Source: Myxococcales bacterium (GTDB lineage: Bacteria > Myxococcota_A > Polyangia > Polyangiales > Houyiibacteriaceae). Taken from it: DNA of 33,223 bases. Below, piece by piece: positions 7,940 to 16,951 of the stretch. The notes beneath the pieces are model-generated. The model saw only the letters and a list, made by a program, of their open reading frames with translations. It searched no databases and was not told where the DNA came from. The stretch is from positions 1-33,223 of the forward strand of contig JAOTXX010000046.1 of assembly GCA_029862185.1 (NCBI GenBank). The letters run 5' to 3'. Position numbers and translations under genes: made by a program. Each line of letters opens with the position of its first letter. Positions within the stretch are counted from its first letter, which is position 1.

Positions 7940-10900
7940 GTGGGATATGCTGGTGAGGTGCGTCTGTGCCATCAATGCGGCGCGTCGGTGGAAGACGCCG
8001 CGCGCTTTTGCTCTGCCTGCGGTGCCGCCTCTGACGAGCAAGAGGGCGGCGGTGGCGCGGACCCGCTCGTCGGCCGTGTCGTCGGCGGAACTTATCTCCT
8101 GCAAGAGGTCGTCGGCGTCGGGGGCATGGGCCGTGTCTACAAGGCCGAGCAATCGACGCTAGGGCGGACCGTCGCGGTCAAGGTCATCCACCCGCATCTA
8201 CTCGGGGACGAGCAAACGGTCGCGAGGTTCTACCAGGAGGCCCGGGCGTCGAGCCGCCTGAATCACCCCAACAGCGTCAGCATCATCGACTTCGGCCGGA
8301 CCGACGATGGGATTCTCTACCTCGCCATGGAGTTCCTGAGCGGCAAGGACTTGGCGTTGGTGATGCACGAAGAAGGGCCGCTCGACGTGGATCGGATCTG
8401 CAAGATCCTGATCAACACGCTCGATGCGCTAGGCGAAGCGCACGAGCTCGGCATCGTGCATCGAGATCTGAAGCCCGAGAACGTCATCTTGCGTCCGCTT
8501 CGATCCGGCGATGATCTGGTCAAGGTCGTCGACTTCGGGCTTGCCACGATCGTCGGTAAAGAGAGCTCGATCACGAAACCCGGCCTGGTCTGCGGCACGC
8601 CTGATTACATGTCGCCGGAGCAAGGCCGCGGTGATAGCGTCGATGGGCGCGGGGATCTCTATGCGCTCGGCGTCGTGCTGTTCGAGCTATTGGCCGGGCA
8701 CCTTCCGTATATCGACGACACGCCCACCCGGGTCGTCCTGAGGCACATCAACGACCCGATTCCCGACCCGCGCACAGCGAACCCACCACGCGAGGTGCCC
8801 GATCGATTGGCGGAAGTGACCATGAAGGCGCTGGCCAAGAATCCCAACGACCGCTTTCAGGTCGCTCGAGACATGCAGCAGGCGCTCCGTGGCGCCCTCG
8901 AAGATACACTGGTCCTCCGCGCCTCGGTCGTTCCGTGCCCGAGCTGTGGCGCTGCCACGTCTCACGCCCAGAACTTCTGCGGCGAGTGCGGCGCACGGCT
9001 TGCCGGGCCCGAACCAGCGCTTGGTAGCAGTCGTTCGCTTCGGCCGTCATTCTATCCGCCGCTAGGGTCGCAGCGGCTCTTCGTCGGGCGCGAGAATGAG
9101 CTTCGCCTGATCCGCGAGCATCGTCATGGGGCCACGCAAGGGGCGCATTGGGTTCACGTGTTCGGCGAACCCGGCGTGGGCAAGACCCGGTTCCTCACCG
9201 AGATAGCGGAGGTTGCGGCGGCCGAAGGTGACCTCGTAATCGGTGCCGGCGCACATTCGACCGGCGCGCCGGTCCCGTATGCGGCGATTCGAACGATCTT
9301 GGCCGAGCTCCTCGAAGTCGATGATTCGGAGCTGGCGAGGATGGCGGTCCGCCGAGATGACCTGGGGTCGGCACTCGCGTGCGCGGGGGTTGACGAGGTG
9401 ATGAACCCTGCCGGTCTGCTCGGAGGCGACGGTCGATCCAGGACGGGCGCCGTGGGCGAAGCGCTGGCGTCTGCGGTTCGCAGCGCTCGCGCGCGGGCAT
9501 CCAGTGGACGAGTGATGTTGATCATCGATGACCTCTCGTACTGCGATGGGCTCACCCAGCGAACCATCGTGGAGCTTTCGCGTGCGCTAGGGACAGAGCC
9601 GGTGCTCTTGGTGACTGCCGGTGACCACGATCGAGGCATCCTCGCCGATGAAGGGATTCATCTCCAAGGCCTCGACTCGGAGCAGGCCGAACAATTCTTG
9701 GCTGGGTCGTTCCATCTTCGCTTGGTATCGGGCCTCGACAAGCTCACCGAGTCGGTGGGCGGACAGGTCCTGCCACTACACTTGGAGCAGTTGGAGGCGC
9801 TTGGGGCTACCCCGGACGACGGACCGTCGCCTCGCATGGCCGATGCGATCGCCCTGCGTATCGAACGTCTCGAAGTCGACGCCCAGCGCCTTCTTCAAGC
9901 CGCCGCGGTTCTCGGTCGGACCTGCGATCTGGACGCCCTGCGCCGCGTCTCGGAGAACGATGAGCTGCACGGGCTCGACGAGCTTGCCGGGAACTCGCTC
10001 GTGCAACTCGATGGAGGCAGGGTGAGCATCGTCCATCCCTTCATCGCGGAGCTCGTCGCTGCGTCGATTCCCGCCGAGGCACGCCGTGGGCTTCACCGCC
10101 GTGCCTTCGAAGTCCTGAGCGAGCTTCGAGCGCCGCAAGAAGTGCGTGCGATGCACGCGTACAATGGTGTCGATCCCGTGACCAGCCTCGTCGTCCTCGA
10201 GAAGGCCGGCGATGCCTCGATGAGCCGTGGCGATCACCTCGGTGCGGTTTTGCAATACCGGCGTGCGCTCGAGCTCGCTCGGCGCCAAACCTTGGAGAGC
10301 GGCGATACCGTTTACGACCGAGCCATCGCCACGTTCAGCAGAAAGCTCGGAGAAGCGCTCGCTCGATCGGGCGATGCCTCCGGTGCAGACGGAGTGCTTC
10401 GCGAGGCGCTCGACCTCACTGCGCCCAACAGCGCCGATCGGGCCAAAATGCTCTTGTCGCTGGGGCGCATCGCTGCGCGTCGGGACCGGCCTCGGGATGC
10501 CATGCGGCAGTATGGCCAAGCGCTCGAGCTGGTCGCCGGTGTCGAGCCGTCGATTGAATCCCATCTGCAGGTGGCCATTGGCCGCATTCGCCGTATCGAA
10601 GGCGACCCCCAACATGCAGCCAACGCCTATCGGCGCGCGCTCGAGCTCTTCAACGAAATCGGGGCGACCGCGGACACCATCTCGCGCGCCCGACTCGAGC
10701 TCGCCGATGCGCTCACGGCGGCGGGCGACCATGAAGGTGCCGCCCACGAGCTCGCGAACGTGGAGCGAGACGGAAGGGTGAATGGTAGCTCGAGTCTCGT
10801 GGCGCGCGCCGTAGGAATGCTCGGCTCGATCGAGGAGCTAGCGGGCCGAGCGCGGGACGCCCAGACGCGATACGAGGAGGCCGCTACCTTGGCCGCAGAG

Positions 10901-10966
10901 GCGGGTGATGCGCCCGGCTATCGGCGCTGGCTTTCGGCCAGTAAAACGCTCCGGGCCAGCCTCTAG
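7940..10966 (+). CDS. Ser/Thr protein kinase with zinc ribbons, AAA ATPase and TPRs
   Basis: A 1008-aa cytoplasmic protein. An N-terminal zinc ribbon (C10, C13, C24, C27) precedes a complete Hanks-type kinase, residues about 43-320: glycine loop, K81, E100, HRD at 174-176, DFG at 198-200 and an APE-like SPE. A second zinc ribbon follows (C333, C336, C347, C350). An AAA-16-type ATPase starts near residue 380 with Walker A GEPGVGKT at 409-416 and Walker B VMLIIDD at 525-531. The last 270 residues are TPR-like. All catalytic residues are present, so the kinase should be active. This layout is common in myxobacteria. The GTG at 7940 is the longest start; GTG at 7958 is possible. Confidence 0.93.
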   Translation: MGYAGEVRLCHQCGASVEDAARFCSACGAASDEQEGGGGADPLVGRVVGGTYLLQEVVGVGGMGRVYKAEQSTLGRTVAVKVIHPHLLGDEQTVARFYQEARASSRLNHPNSVSIIDFGRTDDGILYLAMEFLSGKDLALVMHEEGPLDVDRICKILINTLDALGEAHELGIVHRDLKPENVILRPLRSGDDLVKVVDFGLATIVGKESSITKPGLVCGTPDYMSPEQGRGDSVDGRGDLYALGVVLFELLAGHLPYIDDTPTRVVLRHINDPIPDPRTANPPREVPDRLAEVTMKALAKNPNDRFQVARDMQQALRGALEDTLVLRASVVPCPSCGAATSHAQNFCGECGARLAGPEPALGSSRSLRPSFYPPLGSQRLFVGRENELRLIREHRHGATQGAHWVHVFGEPGVGKTRFLTEIAEVAAAEGDLVIGAGAHSTGAPVPYAAIRTILAELLEVDDSELARMAVRRDDLGSALACAGVDEVMNPAGLLGGDGRSRTGAVGEALASAVRSARARASSGRVMLIIDDLSYCDGLTQRTIVELSRALGTEPVLLVTAGDHDRGILADEGIHLQGLDSEQAEQFLAGSFHLRLVSGLDKLTESVGGQVLPLHLEQLEALGATPDDGPSPRMADAIALRIERLEVDAQRLLQAAAVLGRTCDLDALRRVSENDELHGLDELAGNSLVQLDGGRVSIVHPFIAELVAASIPAEARRGLHRRAFEVLSELRAPQEVRAMHAYNGVDPVTSLVVLEKAGDASMSRGDHLGAVLQYRRALELARRQTLESGDTVYDRAIATFSRKLGEALARSGDASGADGVLREALDLTAPNSADRAKMLLSLGRIAARRDRPRDAMRQYGQALELVAGVEPSIESHLQVAIGRIRRIEGDPQHAANAYRRALELFNEIGATADTISRARLELADALTAAGDHEGAAHELANVERDGRVNGSSSLVARAVGMLGSIEELAGRARDAQTRYEEAATLAAEAGDAPGYRRWLSASKTLRASL

Positions 10967-10975
10967 CACTCTGCT

Positions 10976-11548
10976 ATGCTCCACCCCATGCGGCGCTGCT
11001 GGTGGATCTGCGTTCTGATCGCGACGGCTGGCTGCGACCCGCTGGGCGAGTTTGGCACCGGGGAGGGAGAGATCTACCGGGGCGAGATCGTCGGCGTGAA
11101 CGACCCGCTCAACTGTCCCGACGGAATCGATTGCTCGTTCATTCGCCGGGGCTTTCCCTCGGGCGTGACTCTCGGCCTCACATTCGATCCCGAGCGGCAG
11201 TACGAGAACCCGGGCACGATTTCGACCAGCGGTGAGCCCTGCGGCCCCACGTTCTCCGATACGCCGCTCCTTCCAATTCCGCCGCTCGCGCACGATCAGC
11301 TCGGGCTCTATGAGTTCCCGGGCAGCGGCCGGCTTCGCAACTACATGTTCGTCGCGCGCCCCGATTCAGGCCCTCTTTTCGGGCGGGACGTGATGGTGTT
11401 TCTCTCACTCCTTCGGGGCGGCAATATCGAGGTGCGCTTGGTTGCCGGCCCAGGGCTGGAAATTTGCGACCCGTCGGATTGCGGCGTCATCGATGCTGGG
11501 GCCTGCGACTACTTCGGTGTGTTTGGGCTCCACAGAGAGAGACTCTGA
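10976..11548 (+). CDS. putative lipoprotein, unknown function
   Basis: A 190-aa product with a lipoprotein signal peptide (MRRCWWICVLIATAGC) and a Cys-rich mature domain (about seven further Cys), suggesting disulfide bonds in the envelope. No recognised family. ATG at 10976 is used; ATG at 10988 gives a cleaner signal peptide. The TGA stop overlaps the tsaD start as TGATG, so translation of tsaD may be coupled to this gene. Confidence 0.7.
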   Translation: MLHPMRRCWWICVLIATAGCDPLGEFGTGEGEIYRGEIVGVNDPLNCPDGIDCSFIRRGFPSGVTLGLTFDPERQYENPGTISTSGEPCGPTFSDTPLLPIPPLAHDQLGLYEFPGSGRLRNYMFVARPDSGPLFGRDVMVFLSLLRGGNIEVRLVAGPGLEICDPSDCGVIDAGACDYFGVFGLHRERL

Positions 11549-12618
11549 TGCGCGTGCTTGGGATAGAGAGCTCCTGTGATGAAACGGCCGCGGCGCTCGT
11601 TACCGATTCGGGCGACGTGCTGGCGGATGTCGTGGCGAGCCAAGTTGCGATGCACGGGCCCTATGGGGGCATCGTCCCAGAGCTCGCCTCACGGGCGCAC
11701 ATGCAGGCGATCATTCCGGTCATTCGTGAAGCTCTCGCCAAGGCGCCGGGTGGGCTCCAGGGGGTCGACGCGGTTGCCGTCACTCAGGGCCCTGGTTTGG
11801 TGGGCTCGCTTCTGGTTGGTGTCCAGGTCGCGAAGGCCCTGGCCTGGAGTATCGGCAAACCGCTCGTCGGGGTGAACCATCTCGATGGCCACCTCTTGGC
11901 TGTCTATTTGCGACGGCCGGGCGAAGATCAGCCCCAGCAAGGGCCTGCGATGCCGTTCGTGGGGTTGCTCGTGAGCGGAGGGCACACGGCCCTCTACCGA
12001 GTCGAAGGCCGTGGTGACATCGCGCTTCTCGCGCAAACCCGGGACGACGCCGCCGGCGAGGCTTTCGACAAGGCTGCCAAGCTTCTCGGTCTTGGTTACC
12101 CCGGTGGCCCCTTGATCGATCGCTTGGCCGCCCTTGGGAACGCTCGCGCATTTTCGTTTCCCCTTCCGATGGCGTCACGCAAGACCTTGGAGTTCAGCTT
12201 CTCGGGCCTGAAGACGGCCCTCGCGCGCCACGTTCAACAGCACGGTGTTCCTACCGACGAGCAAGAGCTCGCCGATCTTTGCGCCTCCTTTCAAGGCGTG
12301 ATCGTCGAGAGCCTCGTTCGGAAGGCGATTCTCGCCTGCCAGCGCGAAGAGCTGGGCCGGCTGGTCATCAGCGGAGGCGTTGCGGCGAATCGCGGGCTGC
12401 GTGCCCGCGCCAAGGAGGCCTGCGACGCGAACGGGGTCGAGCTTTTCGTTCCGCCTCCCGTCTCTTGCACCGACAACGCCGCGATGATCGCAATGGCTGC
12501 GGCACACCGCCTGGCGGCAGGCGAGCGAGACGACTTCTCGTTCGCCGTCTACTCGCGCGACCCCGACCGGCGCCGAGGAAAATTTCGCCGGGATGGAACG
12601 CTCGTCGAGCGCACATAG
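11548..12618 (+). CDS. tsaD: tRNA threonylcarbamoyladenosine transferase TsaD
   Basis: Transfers the threonylcarbamoyl group to A37 of ANN-decoding tRNAs with TsaB and TsaE, in the cytoplasm. The 356-aa product opens with MRVLGIESSCDETAAAL, the family N-terminus, which fixes the start at 11548 although the frame stays open upstream. Metal-binding His111 and His115 are in NHLDGHLLAVY, the same numbering as the E. coli enzyme; LVSGGHTALY, FSFSGLKTAL, SGGVAANRGLR and the C-terminal CTDNAAMIAMAA are present. It overlaps the upstream lipoprotein stop by one base and is followed by priA 7 bp downstream. Confidence 0.97.
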   Translation: MRVLGIESSCDETAAALVTDSGDVLADVVASQVAMHGPYGGIVPELASRAHMQAIIPVIREALAKAPGGLQGVDAVAVTQGPGLVGSLLVGVQVAKALAWSIGKPLVGVNHLDGHLLAVYLRRPGEDQPQQGPAMPFVGLLVSGGHTALYRVEGRGDIALLAQTRDDAAGEAFDKAAKLLGLGYPGGPLIDRLAALGNARAFSFPLPMASRKTLEFSFSGLKTALARHVQQHGVPTDEQELADLCASFQGVIVESLVRKAILACQREELGRLVISGGVAANRGLRARAKEACDANGVELFVPPPVSCTDNAAMIAMAAAHRLAAGERDDFSFAVYSRDPDRRRGKFRRDGTLVERT

Positions 12619-12625
12619 GCACGCC

Positions 12626-14911
12626 ATGTCTGCGAGCGCGTCGGAGTCGATCGAATCGCACTACGTCGAAGTAGCCCTTCCGGTTCCACTTCGAAAGTTG
12701 TTCACCTACGACGTGCCAAGCCAATTGCGGGGTACTCTGAAGGCGGGGAGCCGCGTCGCGGTGTCGTTCAGCCGCCGGAAGCTAGCCGGCTTCGTTGTGA
12801 GCGGGCGTGACGACCTTCCCGATGGAGTGGCGCGGGCGCTTCCCGTAGCGGGCCTCCTCGAATCGGAGCCGGTGTTCACCCCCGAGTTGTTGCGATTCCT
12901 GGACCAGGCGGCCAAGTACTACATGCACCCGCTAGGTGAGGTTTTGCGCGCCGCCGCGCCGGCGTTGCCATCGGGGGCGATGCGACGGCTACGTAAGGAT
13001 GGTTTCTTGGACGCTACCGAGAATCTTCCCGGGCAGCGCGTCGCACACCACCGCACCTGGAAGGTGACGGCGACCGGCAAGGTAGCGTCAGCCATGCGCC
13101 TCGGGGCGCGGCAAAAAACGCTCATGGATCGATTCACGGATCGTGATTCGATTCTTCTCGAGGAGCTGCGCGGCGAGGTCAGCGACCCACGTGCCGTCGT
13201 CCGTTCGCTTGCCGACAAGGGCCTCCTCGAATTCGAAGAGGTCGAAGCCATTCGCGATCCGTTCTTTCGAATTCCGGTGAGGCGCGACGAGCCGCATGAA
13301 CCGACTGCAGCGCAGCAAATCGCGATCAAGACGGTCGCCGAAGCGCTCGCGAACGGTAGCGGGCAAGCGTTTCTCCTCCACGGTGTGACCGGGTCGGGAA
13401 AAACCGAGGTCTACCTGCGCGCGATCGACGAAGTCCGAAACGCTGGCCGTGGCGCAATCTTGCTCGTGCCCGAAATCGCGCTCACCCCGCAGCTCGTTGG
13501 ACGATTCCGCGCGCGGTTTGGCGACGACATTGCCGTGCTTCACAGCGGGCTCACTGCACGTCAACGAGACGATGCCTGGCAAGCACTTCGCAAGGGGAGG
13601 GTGCAGGTTGCGATCGGGGCACGCTCCGCGTTGTTCGCCCCCGTCGCAGAGCTCGGTTTGATCGTCGTCGACGAGGAGCACGACCCGTCGTTCAAGCAGG
13701 ACGAGGGCTTTCGCTATCACGCCCGGGACATGGCCTTGCTCCGGGCGCGGTACGCCGGGGCGGTCTGTGTGCTTGGGAGCGCCACGCCTTCGGTCGAAAC
13801 CTATCATCGCGCCAACCAGGGGCTCATAGGTTTGCTCTCGCTGCCCTCGCGAGCGACCGGTGCAACCATGCCCGACGTGGAAATCGTCGATTTGCGTCGA
13901 CACCGAATCGGGCCGACGGGGCATCCTCTCGTCTCAGGGCCGCTTTTCGCCGCGCTCGGCCGCTGTTTGGAAGACGGCCATCAGGCGATCATCTTTCTCA
14001 ATCGGCGCGGCTTTGCGCCAAGCCTGCGGTGCGCGTCCTGTGGCGTGGTGGCGGAGTGCCCTGCGTGCAGTGTAGCCCTGACGGAGCATCGGGGGCAGGG
14101 CGCGCTTCGATGCCACTACTGCGATTTCCACCGAGCGATCGCCGTTCCCTGCACGGCGTGCGGGAGCACCGAGTACAAACGGCTTGGAGTCGGTACCGAA
14201 CAATTGCAAAAAGCCGTCGAAGAGAGTTTTCCAAAGGCCTCCGTCGCGCGGCTCGATCGCGACACGGCGTCGGGGGACGGTGTCGAGCGGGTCCTCGATG
14301 CGCTGCGGAGTGGCGAGGTCGATGTTTTGGTGGGCACGCAGATGGTCACCAAGGGACACGACATCGCCGGGGTCACCCTGGTCGGTGTTGCCCTGGCCGA
14401 TCAAAGCCTGGCCTTCCCGGATTTCCGCGCCTCCGAACGCACGTTCCAGCTGCTCGCGCAAGTAGCCGGTCGCGCGGGCCGTGCCGACAGCCCTGGAGAA
14501 GTGATCCTTCAAACCTACCAGCCAGATCACCCGGCGGTGCGTCTGGCCGCACAGCATGACTACGAGAGCTTCTACGTGCAAGAGATCCGCGACCGGCAAG
14601 AGGTCGGCTACCCACCCTTCGCACGCCTCGTGAGTGTGCGCGTCCACGCTGGAGCCGAAGACGACGCGCGCGGCGCGACACAGGTACTCGCCGACACCGC
14701 GCGCCAACACCAGTCCGTCAAGGACGGCGCCGTCCAAGTCCTTGGTCCGGCCCCTGCACCCCTCGTCCGCCTTCGGGGCCGGTACCACTACCGCCTTCTG
14801 TTGAAGTCCCCCGACAGAAAGCTCCTCCGCAACGTAACCGCCCACCTAGCCGCCCGAATCGACGCCGGCCTCCCCCCCGCCCAAGCCACCCTAGACATCG
14901 ACCCGCTCTAG
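12626..14911 (+). CDS. priA: primosomal replication restart helicase PriA
   Basis: A 761-aa superfamily 2 DNA helicase that reloads the replisome at stalled forks. The N-terminal PriA DNA-binding domain begins near residue 12 (VEVALPVPLRKLFTYDVP). Walker A GVTGSGKT is at 253-260, the DEEH box at 349-352 and GSATPSVET at 384-392. Eight Cys for two zinc sites are at 469, 472, 478, 481, 496, 499, 509 and 512. Motifs V-VI (GTQMVTKGHD and QVAGRAGR) are intact. ATG at 12626 is preferred, with a weak AGG upstream; an ATG at 12593 would overlap tsaD. The TAG stop coincides with the left end of a nested inverted repeat. Confidence 0.96.
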   Translation: MSASASESIESHYVEVALPVPLRKLFTYDVPSQLRGTLKAGSRVAVSFSRRKLAGFVVSGRDDLPDGVARALPVAGLLESEPVFTPELLRFLDQAAKYYMHPLGEVLRAAAPALPSGAMRRLRKDGFLDATENLPGQRVAHHRTWKVTATGKVASAMRLGARQKTLMDRFTDRDSILLEELRGEVSDPRAVVRSLADKGLLEFEEVEAIRDPFFRIPVRRDEPHEPTAAQQIAIKTVAEALANGSGQAFLLHGVTGSGKTEVYLRAIDEVRNAGRGAILLVPEIALTPQLVGRFRARFGDDIAVLHSGLTARQRDDAWQALRKGRVQVAIGARSALFAPVAELGLIVVDEEHDPSFKQDEGFRYHARDMALLRARYAGAVCVLGSATPSVETYHRANQGLIGLLSLPSRATGATMPDVEIVDLRRHRIGPTGHPLVSGPLFAALGRCLEDGHQAIIFLNRRGFAPSLRCASCGVVAECPACSVALTEHRGQGALRCHYCDFHRAIAVPCTACGSTEYKRLGVGTEQLQKAVEESFPKASVARLDRDTASGDGVERVLDALRSGEVDVLVGTQMVTKGHDIAGVTLVGVALADQSLAFPDFRASERTFQLLAQVAGRAGRADSPGEVILQTYQPDHPAVRLAAQHDYESFYVQEIRDRQEVGYPPFARLVSVRVHAGAEDDARGATQVLADTARQHQSVKDGAVQVLGPAPAPLVRLRGRYHYRLLLKSPDRKLLRNVTAHLAARIDAGLPPAQATLDIDPL

Positions 14912-15064
14912 GGGACACTCTCCACCCCCCCAAACCCCCGAACCCACACACATTCTGCGGCAAAGATCGCAGCGACCCTTAGACAGGGTTTCTGTGTGCC
15001 GCTGCGATCCGTGCCTGAGAATCGCAGCGTTTTCGAGTGCTTACGGGGTAGGAGAGTGTCCCCT
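14910..15064. repeat. 155-bp nested inverted-repeat element between convergent stop codons
   Basis: The two ends are perfect 14-bp inverted repeats: AGGGGACACTCTCC at 14910-14923 and GGAGAGTGTCCCCT at 15051-15064. Inside is a second perfect inverted pair, GATCGCAGCG (14965-14974) and CGCTGCGATC (15000-15009), enclosing a small stem ACCCT/AGGGT (14975-14979, 14985-14989) with loop TAGAC. A further direct copy ATCGCAGCG is at 15021-15029. The outer repeats overlap the last base or bases of both flanking stop codons (priA TAG, flavoprotein TGA). It contains no credible gene. It resembles a small non-autonomous or REP-like element and may act as a bidirectional terminator. Confidence 0.8.
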
Positions 15065-16794
15065 CATTGGGCGGCTTCTTGCTCATTCTGACTGCTTGGC
15101 GCCTGCGCTGCGTCTTCCGCTGCGAGAAATCCGAAGGTCAGCGCGGGGCCTATGGTGCCTCCGGCTCCCGGGTAGCTGCGTCCCATCACCGAGGACGACG
15201 AGTTACCGGCTGCGTAGAGTCCCGAAATCACCTGACCGTCCGCTCTGAGCACGCGACTGTGCCCATCGGTCACCAGACCACCCTTGGTCCCGAGGTCGCC
15301 CGGGTAGATTTGCACGGCATAGAACGGAGGCGTTTCGATCGGACCGAGCGAGCAGTTGGGCTTCACACTCGGATCGCCGTAGTAGCGGTCCTGCGCGCTC
15401 CAACCTCGGTTGTAGTCAGGGTCTTCACCCTTGACCGCATGCTCGTTGAACCGCGCGATCGTCGAATTCACCGACGCGGCTGGAATCTCGAGTTGCTCGC
15501 AAAGCGCGTCGAGGGTAGCGGCTTTGTACAGGAACTTACCGTCCCGATAGCGACGCGGGAGCTGCTTGTCCGGCATGACCTTGCCCGGCGCAACGGGCCC
15601 GGCGATCGACGACTTCCGATATGTTGCATCGAAGATGTGAAACCAGCGAGGATCGGTCGCGCCGGTTTTAGCGACGTCGTCGTACATGCCGTTCACGACA
15701 TCGATGTAAGGCGCCGCCTCATTGGTGAATCGCTTCCCTGCTTGGTTGACGAACAGTCCATGCGGCAGACTCTTCTCGACGACCAGCACCCAGGAAAAAG
15801 GCGACTTTGGAACCATCGAGACCGGCGTCCACCAGGCTTCGTCCATCAAGTCGAGAGCGCCGCCGGCATCGCGTCCCATACGAATCGCGTCTCCGGTGTT
15901 CGACGGGGTTCCCGCGGTCCATTCCGTCGTGATCGGTTGCCGCTGATACTGCTTTCGCATCTCGAGGTTGCGCGAAAACCCGCCCGCCGCGAGCACGACG
16001 CCGCGATTCGTCTTTACGCGAATCGTTTCGCCCTCCTTGCGGACCACCGCTCCAACGACCTTGCCGTCCTCAAAAACCAGCTCTTCGACGCTGGTGTTGA
16101 GCCAGGCCGGGACGTTGCGCTCTTTCAACGAAAGCAGAAGGCGACCCATCAAGGAGTTGCCCGCGCAGAGCTTCGTGTCGCGCCCCCAGCGCTTCCGTTT
16201 GAAGTAGCGCAGCATGTACAAGAACATTTGCCAAGCCATGAACATCATGGTCTTGAATCCCACACCGATCGCAGCCTGCGCCTCCTTCGCGGTGATGCCG
16301 AACTTGCCGAGAATCTGCGACTGCGGGTGTGGCTTGCGCAGTCGAATCAAGTCCTCGCGCAGCCGCGACCCATCGAAGGGAACCGGATCCATCGAGCGAC
16401 CGCCGGGCAGCCCACCGGGTGCCTCGGGGTAGTAGTCGGTGTACTTTGCGAGTGAGACGTAGCGCACGTGCGTCTTTGCGTGCAGGTACGCGAGCACGCG
16501 CTTGCTTTCACGGATGTAGAGCCAAAGGCGTTCGTCTGGCACTTCGCCCTTGGTGATGTGCTTCAGATACGCGAAGCCTTTTTCGTCTGAATCCGCGATT
16601 CCTTCACGGGCCATGCCGGGATTGTTGGCGACCCAACAGACCCCGCCCGACATCGCCGAGTTCCCACCGTAGAGCTCGCTCTTCTCGACCAGCAGCACGT
16701 CCAACCCGAGATCGTGCGCCCGCACCGCAGCGCCCATGCCCGCGGCTCCGCTTCCCATGACGAGCAAATCGACTGTACGGTCCCACTTCGCCAT
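15064..16794 (-). CDS. FAD-dependent oxidoreductase, 3-ketosteroid delta-1-dehydrogenase-like
   Basis: A 576-aa flavoprotein of the succinate dehydrogenase/KstD superfamily. The FAD-binding GSGAAG is at residues 14-19, followed by EKSELYGGNSAMSGG. The C-terminal block YPGDLGTKGGL from residue 497, with LYAAGNSSSSVMG and YPGAGGTIGPALTFG after it, matches 3-oxosteroid 1-dehydrogenases and related enzymes. The start at 16794 is set by AAAGGAG 8 bases upstream; the frame is open to 16836 but that ATG lies in the operator palindrome. No other steroid gene is nearby, so the substrate is uncertain. A KstR-like palindrome and a TTGACA box lie upstream. The TGA overlaps the right arm of the 155-bp element. 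Confidence 0.88.
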   Translation of the reverse strand: MAKWDRTVDLLVMGSGAAGMGAAVRAHDLGLDVLLVEKSELYGGNSAMSGGVCWVANNPGMAREGIADSDEKGFAYLKHITKGEVPDERLWLYIRESKRVLAYLHAKTHVRYVSLAKYTDYYPEAPGGLPGGRSMDPVPFDGSRLREDLIRLRKPHPQSQILGKFGITAKEAQAAIGVGFKTMMFMAWQMFLYMLRYFKRKRWGRDTKLCAGNSLMGRLLLSLKERNVPAWLNTSVEELVFEDGKVVGAVVRKEGETIRVKTNRGVVLAAGGFSRNLEMRKQYQRQPITTEWTAGTPSNTGDAIRMGRDAGGALDLMDEAWWTPVSMVPKSPFSWVLVVEKSLPHGLFVNQAGKRFTNEAAPYIDVVNGMYDDVAKTGATDPRWFHIFDATYRKSSIAGPVAPGKVMPDKQLPRRYRDGKFLYKAATLDALCEQLEIPAASVNSTIARFNEHAVKGEDPDYNRGWSAQDRYYGDPSVKPNCSLGPIETPPFYAVQIYPGDLGTKGGLVTDGHSRVLRADGQVISGLYAAGNSSSSVMGRSYPGAGGTIGPALTFGFLAAEDAAQAPSSQNEQEAAQ

Positions 16795-16828
16795 TACGGC
16801 GCTCCTTTGCTGCCGGTCGGTTCGAAAG

Positions 16829-16842
16829 TAGAACATGTTCTA
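16829..16842. promoter_or_regulatory. KstR-like operator palindrome upstream of the flavoprotein gene
   Basis: TAGAACATGTTCTA is a perfect 14-bp palindrome located 35 bp upstream of the flavoprotein start. It fits the TNNAACNNGTTNNA consensus known for the TetR-family steroid regulator KstR of actinobacteria. A minus-strand TTGACA lies at 16860-16855, so a bound repressor would cover the expected -10 region. No regulator gene is present in the window. A motif with eight fixed bases is expected roughly 0.5 times in 33 kb by chance; its position before a KstD-like gene is what makes it persuasive. Confidence 0.45.
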
Positions 16843-16854
16843 GTGTTGCGCTCC

Positions 16855-16860
16855 TGTCAA
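16855..16860 (-). promoter_or_regulatory. -35-like hexamer TTGACA for the flavoprotein gene
   Basis: A perfect TTGACA on the minus strand 61 bp before the flavoprotein start and 12 bp upstream of the operator palindrome. The -10 position at a 16-18-bp spacer falls inside the palindrome and has no good TATAAT match, so only the -35 element is supported. Confidence 0.35.
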
Positions 16861-16872
16861 ACGCACCCGATC

Positions 16873-16901
16873 TTGCGACCGGGGTTGCTCGGCGCTAGAA
16901 A
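16873..16901 (+). promoter_or_regulatory. candidate sigma-70 promoter for def-fmt-cobalamin operon
   Basis: TTGCGA (16873-16878) and TAGAAA (16896-16901) are separated by exactly 17 bases and each match four of six consensus positions. They lie 51 bp upstream of the def start and back to back with the flavoprotein promoter region. Confidence 0.4.
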
Positions 16902-16951
16902 ATCCTTACCTTTCAACGGTCTTGAGCGCTCGGCCGCTCGGAGGTTCCCAG

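Noticed and set aside
15067..16455. 462-aa plus-strand open frame opposite the flavoprotein gene
   Set aside because: Antisense shadow: the minus strand has a full FAD-binding protein with a strong ribosome-binding site.
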